64,000 nt of DNA, taken from assembly GCF_000411455.1 (NCBI RefSeq), contig NZ_KE150457.1, positions 1,700,023 to 1,764,022 on the forward strand. Reading direction: 5' to 3'. Made by a program: the position numbers and the translations under genes. This document shows, piece by piece, positions 1 through 8,525 of this stretch; the first letter of the stretch is position 1; each line of letters begins with the position of its first letter. The notes under the pieces are model-generated. The model ran no database searches, was not told where the DNA came from, and saw only the letters and a program-made list of their open reading frames with translations. The stretch is from Microbacterium sp. oral taxon 186 str. F0373 (lineage in GTDB: Bacteria; Actinomycetota; Actinomycetes; Actinomycetales; Microbacteriaceae).

Positions 1-899
1 CGTCGCTGGTCATCCTCGGCGGCGGCGTCGTCGCCTGTGAGATGGCGACCGCCTACGCGTCGTTCGGCTGCGCCGTCACCGTCCTCGCCCGCTCCGGCCT
101 GCTGAGGGGGATGGAGCCCTTCGCCGGCGATGCGGTGACCGCAGATCTGCGCGCGGCCGGTGTCGAGGTGCGCACCGGCGCCGAGATCCAGGCGGTGTCG
201 CGGGATGCCGCCACCGGCACCGTCACGGTGACGCTCGCAGACGGAGCGGTCACGGCATCCGAGATCCTCGTCGCGACGGGACGCGTGCCGCGGACGGGCG
301 ACGTCGGGCTGGAGACCGCAGGCCTCGAGCCCGGCTCGTGGCTCGACGTCGACGACACGATGCGAGTCCACGGCAGCGACTGGCTGTACGCCGTCGGCGA
401 CGTCAATCACCGGGCACTGCTCACGCACCAGGGCAAGTACCAGGCGCGGGCGGCTGGCGACGTCATCGCGGCGCGGGCGCGCGGGGCCGCGGTGGATGAC
501 CAGCCGTGGGGTGCCCACGTCGCCACGGCCGATCATGTCGCCGTCCCCCAGGTGGTGTTCACCTCGCCCGAGGTCGCTGCCGTCGGTATGACGGCCGCGC
601 AGGCGCAGAAGGAGGGGCTCGCGGTGCGGGTCGTCGATTGCGACCTCGCGAACATCGCGGGAGCGAGTACCCGCGCCGCCCACTATCGCGGGCAGGCACG
701 GGCGGTGGTCGACACCGACCGCGACGTGCTCGTGGGCGCGACCTTCGTCGGGGCCGACACGGCGGAGCTTCTGCAGGCCGCCACGATCGCGATCGTCGGC
801 GAGGTGTCGCTGGCCCGGCTGTGGCATGCCGTGCCGGCCTACCCCACCCTCAGCGAGGTGTGGCTGCGGTGGCTCGAGGCGATCGGGCGCCCGGTCTGA
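1..899 (+). CDS. NAD(P)/FAD-dependent disulfide-reductase-family oxidoreductase (5' truncated by window edge)
   Basis: This gene runs off the left edge; the reading frame is open from base 3. The visible part begins in the NAD(P)-binding Rossmann motif (GGGVVACEMA), continues through ATGRVPRT and the second FAD motif YAVGDVNH, and ends in the dimerisation domain. The layout is that of class I pyridine nucleotide-disulfide oxidoreductases (dihydrolipoamide dehydrogenase, mercuric reductase). In those enzymes the end carries a catalytic His in HPTLSE; here the motif is YPTLSE, so that His is a Tyr. The redox-active CxxxxC would lie upstream and cannot be checked. It is probably a flavin oxidoreductase of unknown substrate and not a true lipoamide dehydrogenase. 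Confidence 0.85.
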   Translation, partial: SLVILGGGVVACEMATAYASFGCAVTVLARSGLLRGMEPFAGDAVTADLRAAGVEVRTGAEIQAVSRDAATGTVTVTLADGAVTASEILVATGRVPRTGDVGLETAGLEPGSWLDVDDTMRVHGSDWLYAVGDVNHRALLTHQGKYQARAAGDVIAARARGAAVDDQPWGAHVATADHVAVPQVVFTSPEVAAVGMTAAQAQKEGLAVRVVDCDLANIAGASTRAAHYRGQARAVVDTDRDVLVGATFVGADTAELLQAATIAIVGEVSLARLWHAVPAYPTLSEVWLRWLEAIGRPV

Positions 900-927
900 G
901 CGCGGCCGATCGCCTCGAGCCTTCGGT

Positions 928-1788
928 TCAGCCCGCCAGCGCGGCGCGGAACGTGTCGACGACCGGGGTCGTCGGGCGGCCGATGAGGCGCGACAGCGTG
1001 CCGTCGGTGTCGGCGAGGACACCGCCGCGGATACCGTCCTCCATGCTGGCCACGAACTCGGCGGTCCCGGCGTCGAGACCCGAGCCCTGCAGCGCGGCGA
1101 CGAAGTCCTCACGCGAGACCGGCACATAGGCGACGTCCCGTCCGAGGGCCTCGCCCGCGGCGGCGGCGAGGTCGGCGTAGCCGAGGCTCGCGTCGCCGGC
1201 GAGCTCGTAGACCCGACCGATGTGTCCGTCTTCCAGGAGCACCACCGCGGCGGCTTCGGCGTAGTCGGCGCGGGCGGCGGGGGCGACCCGGCCGTCGGCG
1301 ACCGAGGCTGCGATGACGCCGGACTCGGCGGCGCGCTGCACGTCGCCGACGTAGTTCTCGGTGTACCAGTCGTTGCGCAGGATCACGGTGGGCAGCCCGC
1401 TCGCGACGAGTGCCTCTTCGGTGGCCTTGTGCTCGGCGCCCAGCGGCCAGTCGAAGCTCGTGGCCTTCGACACACTCGTGTAGACGAACTTCGAGACGCC
1501 GGCGGCGACTGCCGCGTCGATGACGTTCTTGTGACCGGCGTAGCGGCGGCCCGCCTCCGAGCCGGAGATCAGCAGCACCGTGTCGACGCCGTCGAGAGCA
1601 GCCGTGATCGTGGCGGGGTCGTTGTAGTCCAGGTGCACGGTGCGCACGCCGCGCGCGGCGAGGTCGTCGATCGCGGAGAGGGTGCGCGCGCCGGCGACGA
1701 TGTCGGATGCCGTGGCGCCGCGAGACAGCAGTGCGTCGATGACGAGGTGGCCGAGGTGCCCGCTGGCACCGGTGACGAGAATGGTCAT
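928..1788 (-). CDS. NAD(P)H:quinone oxidoreductase, QorB/NmrA-like SDR
   Basis: A 286-residue atypical short-chain dehydrogenase. It opens with MTILVTGASGHLGHL, a glycine-rich NAD(P)-binding motif at residues 7-15, and has the FVYTSVSKA segment and a substrate region typical of E. coli QorB (YtfG), which reduces quinones with NADPH. The ATG at 1788 is chosen because AAAGGA sits about 7 bases upstream and the Rossmann motif follows at once; the in-frame extension to 1914 has no such signal. It is transcribed divergently from an HxlR regulator, the same arrangement as ytfG/ytfH, which suggests quinone or electrophile stress induction. Substrate is inferred. Confidence 0.85.
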   Translation of the reverse strand: MTILVTGASGHLGHLVIDALLSRGATASDIVAGARTLSAIDDLAARGVRTVHLDYNDPATITAALDGVDTVLLISGSEAGRRYAGHKNVIDAAVAAGVSKFVYTSVSKATSFDWPLGAEHKATEEALVASGLPTVILRNDWYTENYVGDVQRAAESGVIAASVADGRVAPAARADYAEAAAVVLLEDGHIGRVYELAGDASLGYADLAAAAGEALGRDVAYVPVSREDFVAALQGSGLDAGTAEFVASMEDGIRGGVLADTDGTLSRLIGRPTTPVVDTFRAALAG

Positions 1789-1854
1789 GGGAGGTCCTTT
1801 CGTTGGGGTCCGAGGAGAAGAACCGTGCCCGGCATCCCATGCATTCCTGAGATC

Positions 1855-1881
1855 AGGTACCCACCTTTTGGTAAGGTACCT
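1855..1881. promoter_or_regulatory. Candidate HxlR operator in the qorB-like/hxlR divergent region
   Basis: Two copies of AGGTACC (1855-1861 and 1874-1880) lie 19 bp apart between the divergent quinone oxidoreductase and HxlR genes. Each contains the palindrome GGTACC. The second copy ends three bases before the regulator ATG, so a bound regulator would block its own start. Spacing near two helical turns suits a dimeric winged-helix protein. No footprint is known for this species. Confidence 0.45.
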
Positions 1882-1883
1882 AC

Positions 1884-2246
1884 ATGGCGGTAAGTCTCGC
1901 GGAAATACGGACACATCACGACCAGGTCTTCACCGAGAACTGCCCCACTCGCACCGTGCTGGATCACGTGATGAGCAAGTGGGGCATCCTCGTGCTGGTG
2001 GCGCTCAGCGAGGGCACGGCTCGGTGGGGTCAGCTGCGACGAGCGGTCGATGGCATCAGCGAAAAGATGCTCGCGTCGACGCTGCGCACCCTCGAGGCCG
2101 ACGGGCTGGTGGTCCGTACCGCCTACCCCGAGGTACCGCCGCGGGTCGAGTATGCCCTCACTGCTCGCGGAGACGAGCTCATGCAGCGAGTGTTGCCGCT
2201 GATGGCCTGGATCGCCGACAACGCTGACGAGATCGTCGCGCGCTGA
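1884..2246 (+). CDS. HxlR/DUF24-family transcriptional regulator (QorR/YtfH-like)
   Basis: A 120-residue winged-helix regulator. The N-terminus has a cysteine in the family-conserved position (Cys20 in ENCPTRTVLDHV, followed by MSKWG), which in QorR, YodB and HypR senses quinones or oxidants. The recognition helix region is around ISEKMLASTLRTLEADGLV and the wing contains PPRVEYALT. The ATG at 1884 has no good Shine-Dalgarno and may give a leaderless or near-leaderless message. It is divergent from the QorB-like gene, which it probably represses. The redox-sensing role is inferred from the cysteine and gene order. Confidence 0.88.
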   Translation: MAVSLAEIRTHHDQVFTENCPTRTVLDHVMSKWGILVLVALSEGTARWGQLRRAVDGISEKMLASTLRTLEADGLVVRTAYPEVPPRVEYALTARGDELMQRVLPLMAWIADNADEIVAR

Positions 2247-2255
2247 GGACGTGCC

Positions 2256-2891
2256 TCAGCGCGTCGCGCGGGCCAGGTTCGCGCGCAGCTCGTCGGCGTC
2301 CTGGCGGACGACGTAGGCGGGCTGGTCGCGCTCGACGCGCCAGCTCTCGGCGACCGATCCGATGTCGACCGTGTCGAAGCCGAACTCGTCGTAGACGGCG
2401 CTCGCGAGGGCTGCGGCATCCGCATGGTCGCTCGCGATGGCGAGAGCCCGGCGACCGGGGGTGCCGGCCGGGGCGCCGTCGGTGAGGATGGCGGCGGCGG
2501 GGATGTGGTTGAACGCCTTCACGACGTGCGCGCCGGCGAGGTGCTCCTGCACCATCTGCGTCGTGGTCGTCTGCTTGTCGTCGAGTGCGACGATGTGCCC
2601 GTCGCGCTCCCAGTAGTAGTTGTTCGTGTCGAGGACGATCTTGCCGGCCAAAGGGGCGGCCGGGATGTCGTCGATCGCCTTCAGCGGCACGGTGACGATC
2701 GCCCAGTCCGCCGCCTCCGCGGCTTCGGCGGGGGTCGCCGCGCGCGCCGTCGCACCGAGTCGGGCGACGAGGTCCGCAAGGGTCTCGGGTCCTCGCGAGT
2801 TGCTGATGACGACCTCGTAGCCGCGGTTGACGAGGCCCTCCGCGAGTGCGCTGCCGATGTGTCCTGCTCCGATGATTCCTACTGTTGTCAT
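2256..2891 (-). CDS. NADPH-dependent F420 reductase-like (NAD(P)-binding) protein
   Basis: A 211-residue protein starting MTTVGIIGAGHIGSALAEG, the Rossmann fold of the F420-dependent NADP oxidoreductase family. VVKAFNHI matches the conserved K-A-F-N segment and DTNNYY the strand before it. Family members reduce NADP with F420H2, but many short bacterial homologues have unknown partners, so the F420 link is tentative. The ATG at 2891 has a weak ribosome site and is chosen because the glycine motif starts at residue 8. It converges with the hxlR gene; the stops are 10 bp apart. Confidence 0.8.
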   Translation of the reverse strand: MTTVGIIGAGHIGSALAEGLVNRGYEVVISNSRGPETLADLVARLGATARAATPAEAAEAADWAIVTVPLKAIDDIPAAPLAGKIVLDTNNYYWERDGHIVALDDKQTTTTQMVQEHLAGAHVVKAFNHIPAAAILTDGAPAGTPGRRALAIASDHADAAALASAVYDEFGFDTVDIGSVAESWRVERDQPAYVVRQDADELRANLARATR

Positions 2892-2973
2892 GTCGGTGGC
2901 AACGCCCGGTGTCCGCGCCGGCATTCCCACGCGCTGCCCGAGACCGCCGCGCGACGGGAGGAGGATGGAAGGC

Positions 2974-3354
2974 ATGTCGCGATCCGCCTCCGTTCTCCTC
3001 TCCTTCGTCCTCGACGCCGCGCTGGTCGTGACTTTCGCGGCCGTCGGGCGTGCGAGCCACGATTCCGACGTGTGGACGGGGCTTGCGATCACGGCGTGGC
3101 CGTTCCTGGCGGCTCTGCTGCTCGGCTGGCTGATCGCGCGGGCCTGGAGGGCGCCGCGTGCGGTGGCGCGCACGGGTCTGCCGGTGTGGGCGGTGACCGT
3201 CGCGGGTGGCATGCTGTTGCGCGTGGTGTCCGGTCAGGGCATCGCCGTCTCTTTCGTCATCGTCGCGGGCATCGTGCTGGCGGTGTTCCTGCTGGGGTGG
3301 CGCCTGATCGCCCTGCTCGTCCAGCGCGCACTGACGCGGCGCCGCGCGGCGTGA
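2974..3354 (+). CDS. DUF3054 family membrane protein
   Basis: A 126-residue integral membrane protein with four predicted hydrophobic segments (about residues 5-25, 36-58, 68-85 and 91-112). It matches the actinobacterial DUF3054 family in length and in features such as LDAALVVTFAAVGR, TAWPFLAALLLGW and VRWVSG-like spacing. The ATG at 2974 follows GGGAGGAGG at about 9 bases; an in-frame ATG at 2965 abuts that site and is less likely. No biochemical function is known. Neighbouring genes do not suggest one. Confidence 0.8.
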   Translation: MSRSASVLLSFVLDAALVVTFAAVGRASHDSDVWTGLAITAWPFLAALLLGWLIARAWRAPRAVARTGLPVWAVTVAGGMLLRVVSGQGIAVSFVIVAGIVLAVFLLGWRLIALLVQRALTRRRAA

Positions 3355-3381
3355 GCACAGGGCCCGAACTACGCTGAGAAC

Positions 3382-4662
3382 ATGCCCGCCTCCGCTGCCG
3401 TCCGTGCCCACGCCGACGACCTCGCCGACTTCGTCGCCGCGTCCCCTTCGAGCTTCCACGCGGCCGCGGAGGTCGCACGCCGCCTCGAGGTTGCCGGGTT
3501 CACCTCGCTCGCCGAGGAAGAGGGCTGGCCGCTCGTTCCGGGTGGGCGCTACGTCGTCGTGCGCGACGGTGCCGTCATCGCCTGGGTGCTGCCCCGCGGG
3601 GCAGGCGCGCGCACCGGCATCCACGTCTTCGGCGCGCACAGCGACTCCCCGGCGCTGAAGCTCAAGCCCAAGCCGACCACCGGACGCCTCGGCTGGCTGC
3701 AAGCCGGCGTCGAGATCTACGGCGGCCCGCTGCTGAACTCCTGGCTCGATCGCGAGCTGCGCCTCGCCGGACGCCTCGTGCTCGATGACGGCTCGGCCGT
3801 GCTGGCCGCGACCGGGCCGTTGCTGCGGCTGCCGCAGCTCGCGATCCACCTCGACCGCGAGGCCAATGACCACCTCGCTCTGAACAAGCAGACCCAGACC
3901 CAGCCCGTCTGGGGACTTGGTGATGCCGCGTCCGCCGATCTGCTCGCCGAGCTCGCAGCCGCCGCCGGCGTCGACGCCGGGTGCATCCGCGGCTATGACA
4001 TCGTGACCGCCGATGCCACCCGCGGTGCTGTCTTCGGCAAGGACGATGTCTTCTTCGCCAGCGGCCGTCTCGACGACCTCGCGTCGGTGCACGCCGGCGT
4101 CACCGCCCTCGTCGCCGCGCCGTCCGACACCGCGCACATCCCGATGCTCGCGGTCTTCGACCACGAGGAAGTCGGCTCGGCGACGCGCTCCGGCGCCGCC
4201 GGCCCGTTCCTGTCGGACGTGATCGAGCGGGTGCAGCGCGGGCTCGGGGCCGACCGGGACGAGCAGTTGCGTGCGTTGGCGGCATCCTGGTGCGTCTCCA
4301 GCGACGTCGGTCACTCCGTGCACCCGAACTATCCCGACAAGCACGACCCCGTCGTCCAGCCCGTCCTCGGCAGTGGTCCGATCCTGAAGATCAACGCGAA
4401 TCAGCGCTACGCGACGGATGCCGTCGGCGCGGCCGCCTGGCACGGCTGGTGCGACGCCGCGGGCGTGCTCTCCCAGGAGTTCGTCTCGAACAACGCCGTG
4501 CCGTGCGGATCGACGATCGGCCCCATCACGGCGACGCGTCTCGGCATCCGCACTGTCGACGTCGGCATTCCCATCCTCTCGATGCACTCCGCGCGCGAGC
4601 TCGCCGGCACGGCCGACCTGTTCGCCCTCACCCGTGCGGCGGGGGCGTTCTTCTCCTCCTGA
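3382..4662 (+). CDS. M18 family metalloaminopeptidase
   Basis: A 426-residue cytosolic dizinc aminopeptidase of the M18 family (aspartyl aminopeptidase-like), which trims N-terminal residues, often acidic, from peptides. Seen motifs: HSDSP (His86, Asp88, metal ligand and catalytic region), SWLDREL, FDHEEVGS (Glu262 catalytic base and Glu263 metal ligand), VGHSVHPNYPDKHDP, and the final metal-binding SMHSARE (His402). Length fits the bacterial family. The ATG is preceded by TACGCT with a 6-base gap and no Shine-Dalgarno, so the message is probably leaderless. It stands alone, converging with an MFS gene. Confidence 0.93.
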   Translation: MPASAAVRAHADDLADFVAASPSSFHAAAEVARRLEVAGFTSLAEEEGWPLVPGGRYVVVRDGAVIAWVLPRGAGARTGIHVFGAHSDSPALKLKPKPTTGRLGWLQAGVEIYGGPLLNSWLDRELRLAGRLVLDDGSAVLAATGPLLRLPQLAIHLDREANDHLALNKQTQTQPVWGLGDAASADLLAELAAAAGVDAGCIRGYDIVTADATRGAVFGKDDVFFASGRLDDLASVHAGVTALVAAPSDTAHIPMLAVFDHEEVGSATRSGAAGPFLSDVIERVQRGLGADRDEQLRALAASWCVSSDVGHSVHPNYPDKHDPVVQPVLGSGPILKINANQRYATDAVGAAAWHGWCDAAGVLSQEFVSNNAVPCGSTIGPITATRLGIRTVDVGIPILSMHSARELAGTADLFALTRAAGAFFSS

Positions 4663-4674
4663 GCGCCGTCGACC

Positions 4675-5910
4675 TCAGTAGCGGCGGTGCGCCGCCGACG
4701 TCGCCAGCAGATTGACGAGGGCGAACACGGCGCCTGCGCCGAACAGCAGCGGATAGCCGATCATCGGGCTGAGCGAGGCGAGGACCGCTGGCACGAAGAA
4801 GCCGAGGTAGCTGAGCGAGTAGTAGACGGCGGTCAAACCTGCCAGATCGTCGGGGCCGGCGATGCGCTGCACCTCCTGCAGTCCGGTCACCAGCAGGAAC
4901 CCGTAGGCCGTGCCGAGCGCTGCGGCGGCGATGATCGCGACGGGCAGCGACATGCTCACCGCAGCTCCCGCCGCCAAGGCCAGCCCGATGGTTGTTGCCG
5001 CGAATGAGGTGACGATCGTCCGCGCGCTGCCGGCCCGATCGATGCGCCGGACGAGGCTCTGAGCGGCCACGCCGCAGCCGAGCGCGATGAGGCACAGCAG
5101 GCCCGCGAACCCGACCTCGAAGCCTGGCACCTGGGCGGAGAAGAGCACGGGCAGGATCGCGTAGGCGCTCGCCGCCGTGCCGAACACCCACGGGGCGAGG
5201 GGGGCGACGACGAACAGGAACCGCCGGTGAGCGGCGGCCGGGATCCGGAGGTCGTCGCGCAGTCGACCCGGGTGCGCGGCGCGCGTGCGCGTCTCGGGCG
5301 CCGACCACATGAGCGTGAGCGCGAGTGCACACAGCACGACGTTGACGAGGTAGGGCAGCACTTCCGGAGCCGTTCCCGACTGGGCGATGGCGGCCGCGAC
5401 CGCCGCTCCCAGCGCGAACCCGACCGTCAGCACCAGCGCCGCGCGCCGCGCGCCGGCTCCGGCATCGGCGTCGGTGTCGAACGGGGCCGTCGAGAGCTCC
5501 TTGATCCACGCCGTCCCCACGGCCATCACGAGACCGAGTGCGAGGCCGGAGAAGACCCGGCCGACGAACAGTTGCGCGGCCGAGCCGCCCCCGGCCGCGA
5601 GCACCGCAGACCCGGTGAGAGCGAGGACGGGCGCGGGCAGCGCGAGGGCCCGGCGGCCGAACCGATCCGAGAGGGGGCCGCCGATGAGCAGGGCCGGCAC
5701 GATGCCGAGGACATACGCGCCGAGGAGGAGGTTGACGGTCAGAGCGCTGAGGTGCTGGTCCAGCCGGTAGGTGACCAGCAGTGGCGTGAACTCGTTGCCG
5801 CCCCACGCCACGGCGAAGACCGCGGCGCTCACGCGCAGCCATGGCGCCACGCGTGCACGACGTATGGCCCCAGTGACCGGAATCGGCAGGGAGGAGGTAG
5901 CGACTGACAT
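4675..5910 (-). CDS. MFS transporter
   Basis: A 411-residue major facilitator with 12 predicted membrane helices. The loop between helices 2 and 3 carries GGPLSDRFGRRAL, the family signature, and the sixth-to-seventh loop is short and basic. The fold and length suit a drug/H+ antiporter or a metabolite exporter; substrate cannot be read. It is divergent from a second MFS gene at 6177, and the 266 bp between them contains two perfect palindromes. It converges with the aminopeptidase gene, ending 12 bp from its stop. Confidence 0.88.
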   Translation of the reverse strand: MSVATSSLPIPVTGAIRRARVAPWLRVSAAVFAVAWGGNEFTPLLVTYRLDQHLSALTVNLLLGAYVLGIVPALLIGGPLSDRFGRRALALPAPVLALTGSAVLAAGGGSAAQLFVGRVFSGLALGLVMAVGTAWIKELSTAPFDTDADAGAGARRAALVLTVGFALGAAVAAAIAQSGTAPEVLPYLVNVVLCALALTLMWSAPETRTRAAHPGRLRDDLRIPAAAHRRFLFVVAPLAPWVFGTAASAYAILPVLFSAQVPGFEVGFAGLLCLIALGCGVAAQSLVRRIDRAGSARTIVTSFAATTIGLALAAGAAVSMSLPVAIIAAAALGTAYGFLLVTGLQEVQRIAGPDDLAGLTAVYYSLSYLGFFVPAVLASLSPMIGYPLLFGAGAVFALVNLLATSAAHRRY

Positions 5911-5990
5911 GCGCGGGTGCCCATCTGTGAGGATGCGGCGCCGTTGTCGCTGGCGGTCGGGGACTGTTCGATGCTACGCCGATTTGCAGT

Positions 5991-6033
5991 GTGGTCAGAC
6001 CACCGGAGATATCCATCCGGTACACTCGAGTGT
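5991..6033. promoter_or_regulatory. Two palindromic operator candidates between divergent MFS genes
   Basis: GTGGTCAGACCAC (5991-6003) is a perfect 13-bp palindrome of the TGGTNNNACCA type recognised by FadR-subfamily GntR regulators. ACACTCGAGTGT (6022-6033) is a perfect 12-bp palindrome 18 bp further on. Both lie in the intergenic stretch 5911-6176, 81 and 144 bp from the two start codons. No regulator gene is adjacent. A FadR-type regulator with a similar upstream site lies at 49843 in this window. Confidence 0.5.
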
Positions 6034-6176
6034 CGTGCTCCCTCGCGGAGCGCGAAGTGCATCTACCTGCTCCACCCAGCCATCCGACCGCGACGTCGCG
6101 GACGGCACCCGGCCCCGGATTCGTTCGGAGGGCAAGGCGGCACGTGAACAACGAGCCCATGTCCCGGAGGAACCCC

Positions 6177-7487
6177 GTGCACCACCCCACGACCGTCAGC
6201 GGTCGTTCATCGCTGATCGCGCACACCGGCTGGACGTACTGGCCGATCGCCTTCGTTGCCCGGCTGCCCTTCGCGATGATGACCGTCGGCGTGCTCATGC
6301 TCGTCGTCCACGCGACCGACTCGGTCGGCTTCGGCGGACTCACCTCGGCCGCTGTCGGCATCGGCGTCGTCATCGCCGGTCCCGTCATGGGCGACCTCGT
6401 CGACCGGCACGGCCAGCGGCGCGTGCTCGTCCCGGTGGGCCTCGCCAACGGCATCCTGCTCGCGCTGTTCCCGCTGGTCGCGACCGCAGACACGCCCCCG
6501 GGCGTGATCCTGGCGGCGGCTCTGGCGATCGGGCTGACCGGGCCGCAGGCGGCGGCCATGTCGCGCAGTCGACTGCTGGCGATCGTCGCCGCGCGCATCG
6601 CTCCCGAGCGCCGCACGAAGACGACCGCGCGTCTGATGTCCTACGAGTCGGCTGCCGACGAGACGGCCTTCGTCATCGGTCCGTTCCTCGTCGGCATCCT
6701 CGCGGCCCTCATGGCGCCGTGGGCGCCCATCGCGGTGGCCGCCGCACTCAGCTTCGGCTTCGTCCTCGCCTTCGCGCTGCACCCCACCGCGCGCCTGCTG
6801 GAGAGTCGCGCCGAGGCCGCGGCCGAGCGGGCTGCCTTCCGCGCCGTGCTGACGCCGTCGATGCTCGTGCTCGTGGCGGCGACGTTCGGCGTGGGGATGT
6901 TCTTCGGCTCGGCGTTGACGTCGCTGACCGCCTTCGCGCGCGCCGCGGGCGACGAGGCGCAGGCGGGCCTGCTCTACGGGCTCATGGGTATCGGCTCCGC
7001 GGTGCTCGCCCTCGGCGTCGTGCTGCTGCCCGCGCGCTTCGCCCTACGCCACCGCTGGCTCGTCTTCGCAGGAGTGCTGACCGCGGCATCCCTCGGGTAT
7101 GCGACATCGTCGAGCCTCGGCGTGGTTGCCGGCTGGCTGCTCGTCATGGGGCTCGGCGTCGGGCCGACTCTCGTCACGCTGTTCTCCCTCGCAGGTGAGC
7201 GCGCTCCCCGCGGACGATCGGCGACGACCATGACGCTGCTCAGCTCCGCCCTCACGCTCGCGCAGGCGCTCGCCGCGGCGGCGACCGGCTGGATCGCCGA
7301 AGAGGTCTCGCTGGGCGTCGCGATGGCCGTGCCCGCGGCGGCTGCGGCGGTCGTGTTGTCGCTGGGCGTCGTGAACATCGCGATCGGGCGCCGTCACCGC
7401 GCCGTTCCCGCTCATCCGGCCGCAGATGTCGCTGCGGAGGAGGCATGGCGACGCGACGGGACGGACGAACGCGCCCGCGTCCGCTAA
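6177..7487 (+). CDS. MFS transporter
   Basis: A 436-residue, 12-helix major facilitator. The signature MGDLVDRHGQRRVLV lies in the first cytoplasmic loop and RTKTTARLMSYESAADE between helices 4 and 5. The GTG at 6177 is preferred: GGAGG ends 6 bases upstream. The in-frame ATG at 6159 lacks a ribosome site, and a GTG at 6144 has GGAGG at 12 bases. Probably an exporter. The pair of divergent MFS genes sharing palindromic operators suggests co-regulation by one ligand-responsive repressor. Confidence 0.85.
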   Translation: MHHPTTVSGRSSLIAHTGWTYWPIAFVARLPFAMMTVGVLMLVVHATDSVGFGGLTSAAVGIGVVIAGPVMGDLVDRHGQRRVLVPVGLANGILLALFPLVATADTPPGVILAAALAIGLTGPQAAAMSRSRLLAIVAARIAPERRTKTTARLMSYESAADETAFVIGPFLVGILAALMAPWAPIAVAAALSFGFVLAFALHPTARLLESRAEAAAERAAFRAVLTPSMLVLVAATFGVGMFFGSALTSLTAFARAAGDEAQAGLLYGLMGIGSAVLALGVVLLPARFALRHRWLVFAGVLTAASLGYATSSSLGVVAGWLLVMGLGVGPTLVTLFSLAGERAPRGRSATTMTLLSSALTLAQALAAAATGWIAEEVSLGVAMAVPAAAAAVVLSLGVVNIAIGRRHRAVPAHPAADVAAEEAWRRDGTDERARVR

Positions 7488-7549
7488 CACTGCTCGACAG
7501 CGCTGTCAATCCACCTGTGCGGCGGCGCCTCGTCGCCGAGACTGCCGGG

Positions 7550-8446
7550 ATGACCCGCGACCAGTACACCTTCAGCGATCCGGCCGCCCTCTACGCCGAC
7601 ATCGAGCCGCAGAAGCAGCGGATGCCGGAGCCCGGCCTCGATGCCAACCTCACGCCCCGCGCCGATCTCGGCGAGGACACCTACCGCGGCACCGGTCGCC
7701 TCCGCGGTCGCCGCGCCCTCATCACCGGCGGCGACTCCGGCATCGGCGCCGCCACCGCGATCGCGTTCGCGCGCGAGGGCGCCGACGTCGCGATCTCCTA
7801 CCTCCCGGAAGAGGAGGAGGATGCGCAGCGCATCGCCGGGCTCATCCGCGACGCCGGCGTCACCGCCCTCACCTTCCCCGGTGACCTGACGGATGCCGCC
7901 TACTGCCGCGAACTGGTCGCGAAGACCGTCGACGGCCTCGGCGGACTCGACATCCTCGTCAACAACGGCGGCAAGCAGATCTTCAACGAAGACCTCGCGA
8001 CGTTGAGCGACGAGCAGTTCGACGCCACTTTCAAGACCAACGTCTACGCGATGTTCTGGATCACCAAGGCCGCGTTGGCGCATCTCGCGCCCGGGTCCGC
8101 GATCATCAACACGACCTCCATCCAGGCGTACAAGCCCTCGGGCGTGCTCGTCGACTACGCATCGACGAAGGCCACGATCAACGCGTTCACGAAGGCGCTC
8201 GCCCAGCAGGTCGCACCGCGCGGCATCCGCGTCAACGCCGTCGCGCCCGGGCCGATCTGGACCGCGCTGCAGCCCACCGACGGTCAGCCGCAGGAAAAGC
8301 TGGAGCACTTCGGCGAGGACACGCCGCTCGGACGCATGGGCCAGCCCGCCGAACTCGCGCCCGCCTACGTCTTCCTCGCGTCGGCCGAGTCCAGCTACGT
8401 CATCGGCGAGACGCTCAACGTCAACGGCGGCATCCCCTCGCCCTGA
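7550..8446 (+). CDS. SDR family oxidoreductase (glucose dehydrogenase/YhdF-YdaD-like)
   Basis: A 298-residue classical short-chain dehydrogenase with an N-terminal extension of about 45 residues rich in Gln, Pro and Glu before the Rossmann fold, as in the YhdF/YdaD general-stress group. The cofactor motif is TGGDSGIG, the NNGG strand motif follows, and the catalytic set is Asn, Ser (NTTSIQAYKPS), Tyr and Lys in DYASTKATI. VAPGPIWT and the C-terminal NVNGG complete the family pattern. The ATG at 7550 fits the family N-terminus; no clear Shine-Dalgarno is present. Substrate unknown. Confidence 0.9.
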   Translation: MTRDQYTFSDPAALYADIEPQKQRMPEPGLDANLTPRADLGEDTYRGTGRLRGRRALITGGDSGIGAATAIAFAREGADVAISYLPEEEEDAQRIAGLIRDAGVTALTFPGDLTDAAYCRELVAKTVDGLGGLDILVNNGGKQIFNEDLATLSDEQFDATFKTNVYAMFWITKAALAHLAPGSAIINTTSIQAYKPSGVLVDYASTKATINAFTKALAQQVAPRGIRVNAVAPGPIWTALQPTDGQPQEKLEHFGEDTPLGRMGQPAELAPAYVFLASAESSYVIGETLNVNGGIPSP

Positions 8447-8482
8447 CCCCTGCACTCCTGTCGGGTCGCGGTCATGCAGGGG
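8447..8482 (+). terminator. Weak hairpin after SDR gene
   Basis: CCCCTGCA (8447-8454) pairs perfectly with TGCAGGGG (8475-8482), starting directly at the stop codon of the upstream SDR gene. The loop is 20 nt and no T-run follows, so terminator activity is uncertain. Confidence 0.3.
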
Positions 8483-8525
8483 GCGGCCCGGCAGGACCCT
8501 TCGTCGGCGGACGTAGACTCCCGGG

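Noticed and set aside
2179..4587. An 802-codon minus-strand frame across DUF3054 and the aminopeptidase
   Set aside because: It overlaps recognisable genes on the plus strand and encodes Arg/Gly-rich sequence without motifs.
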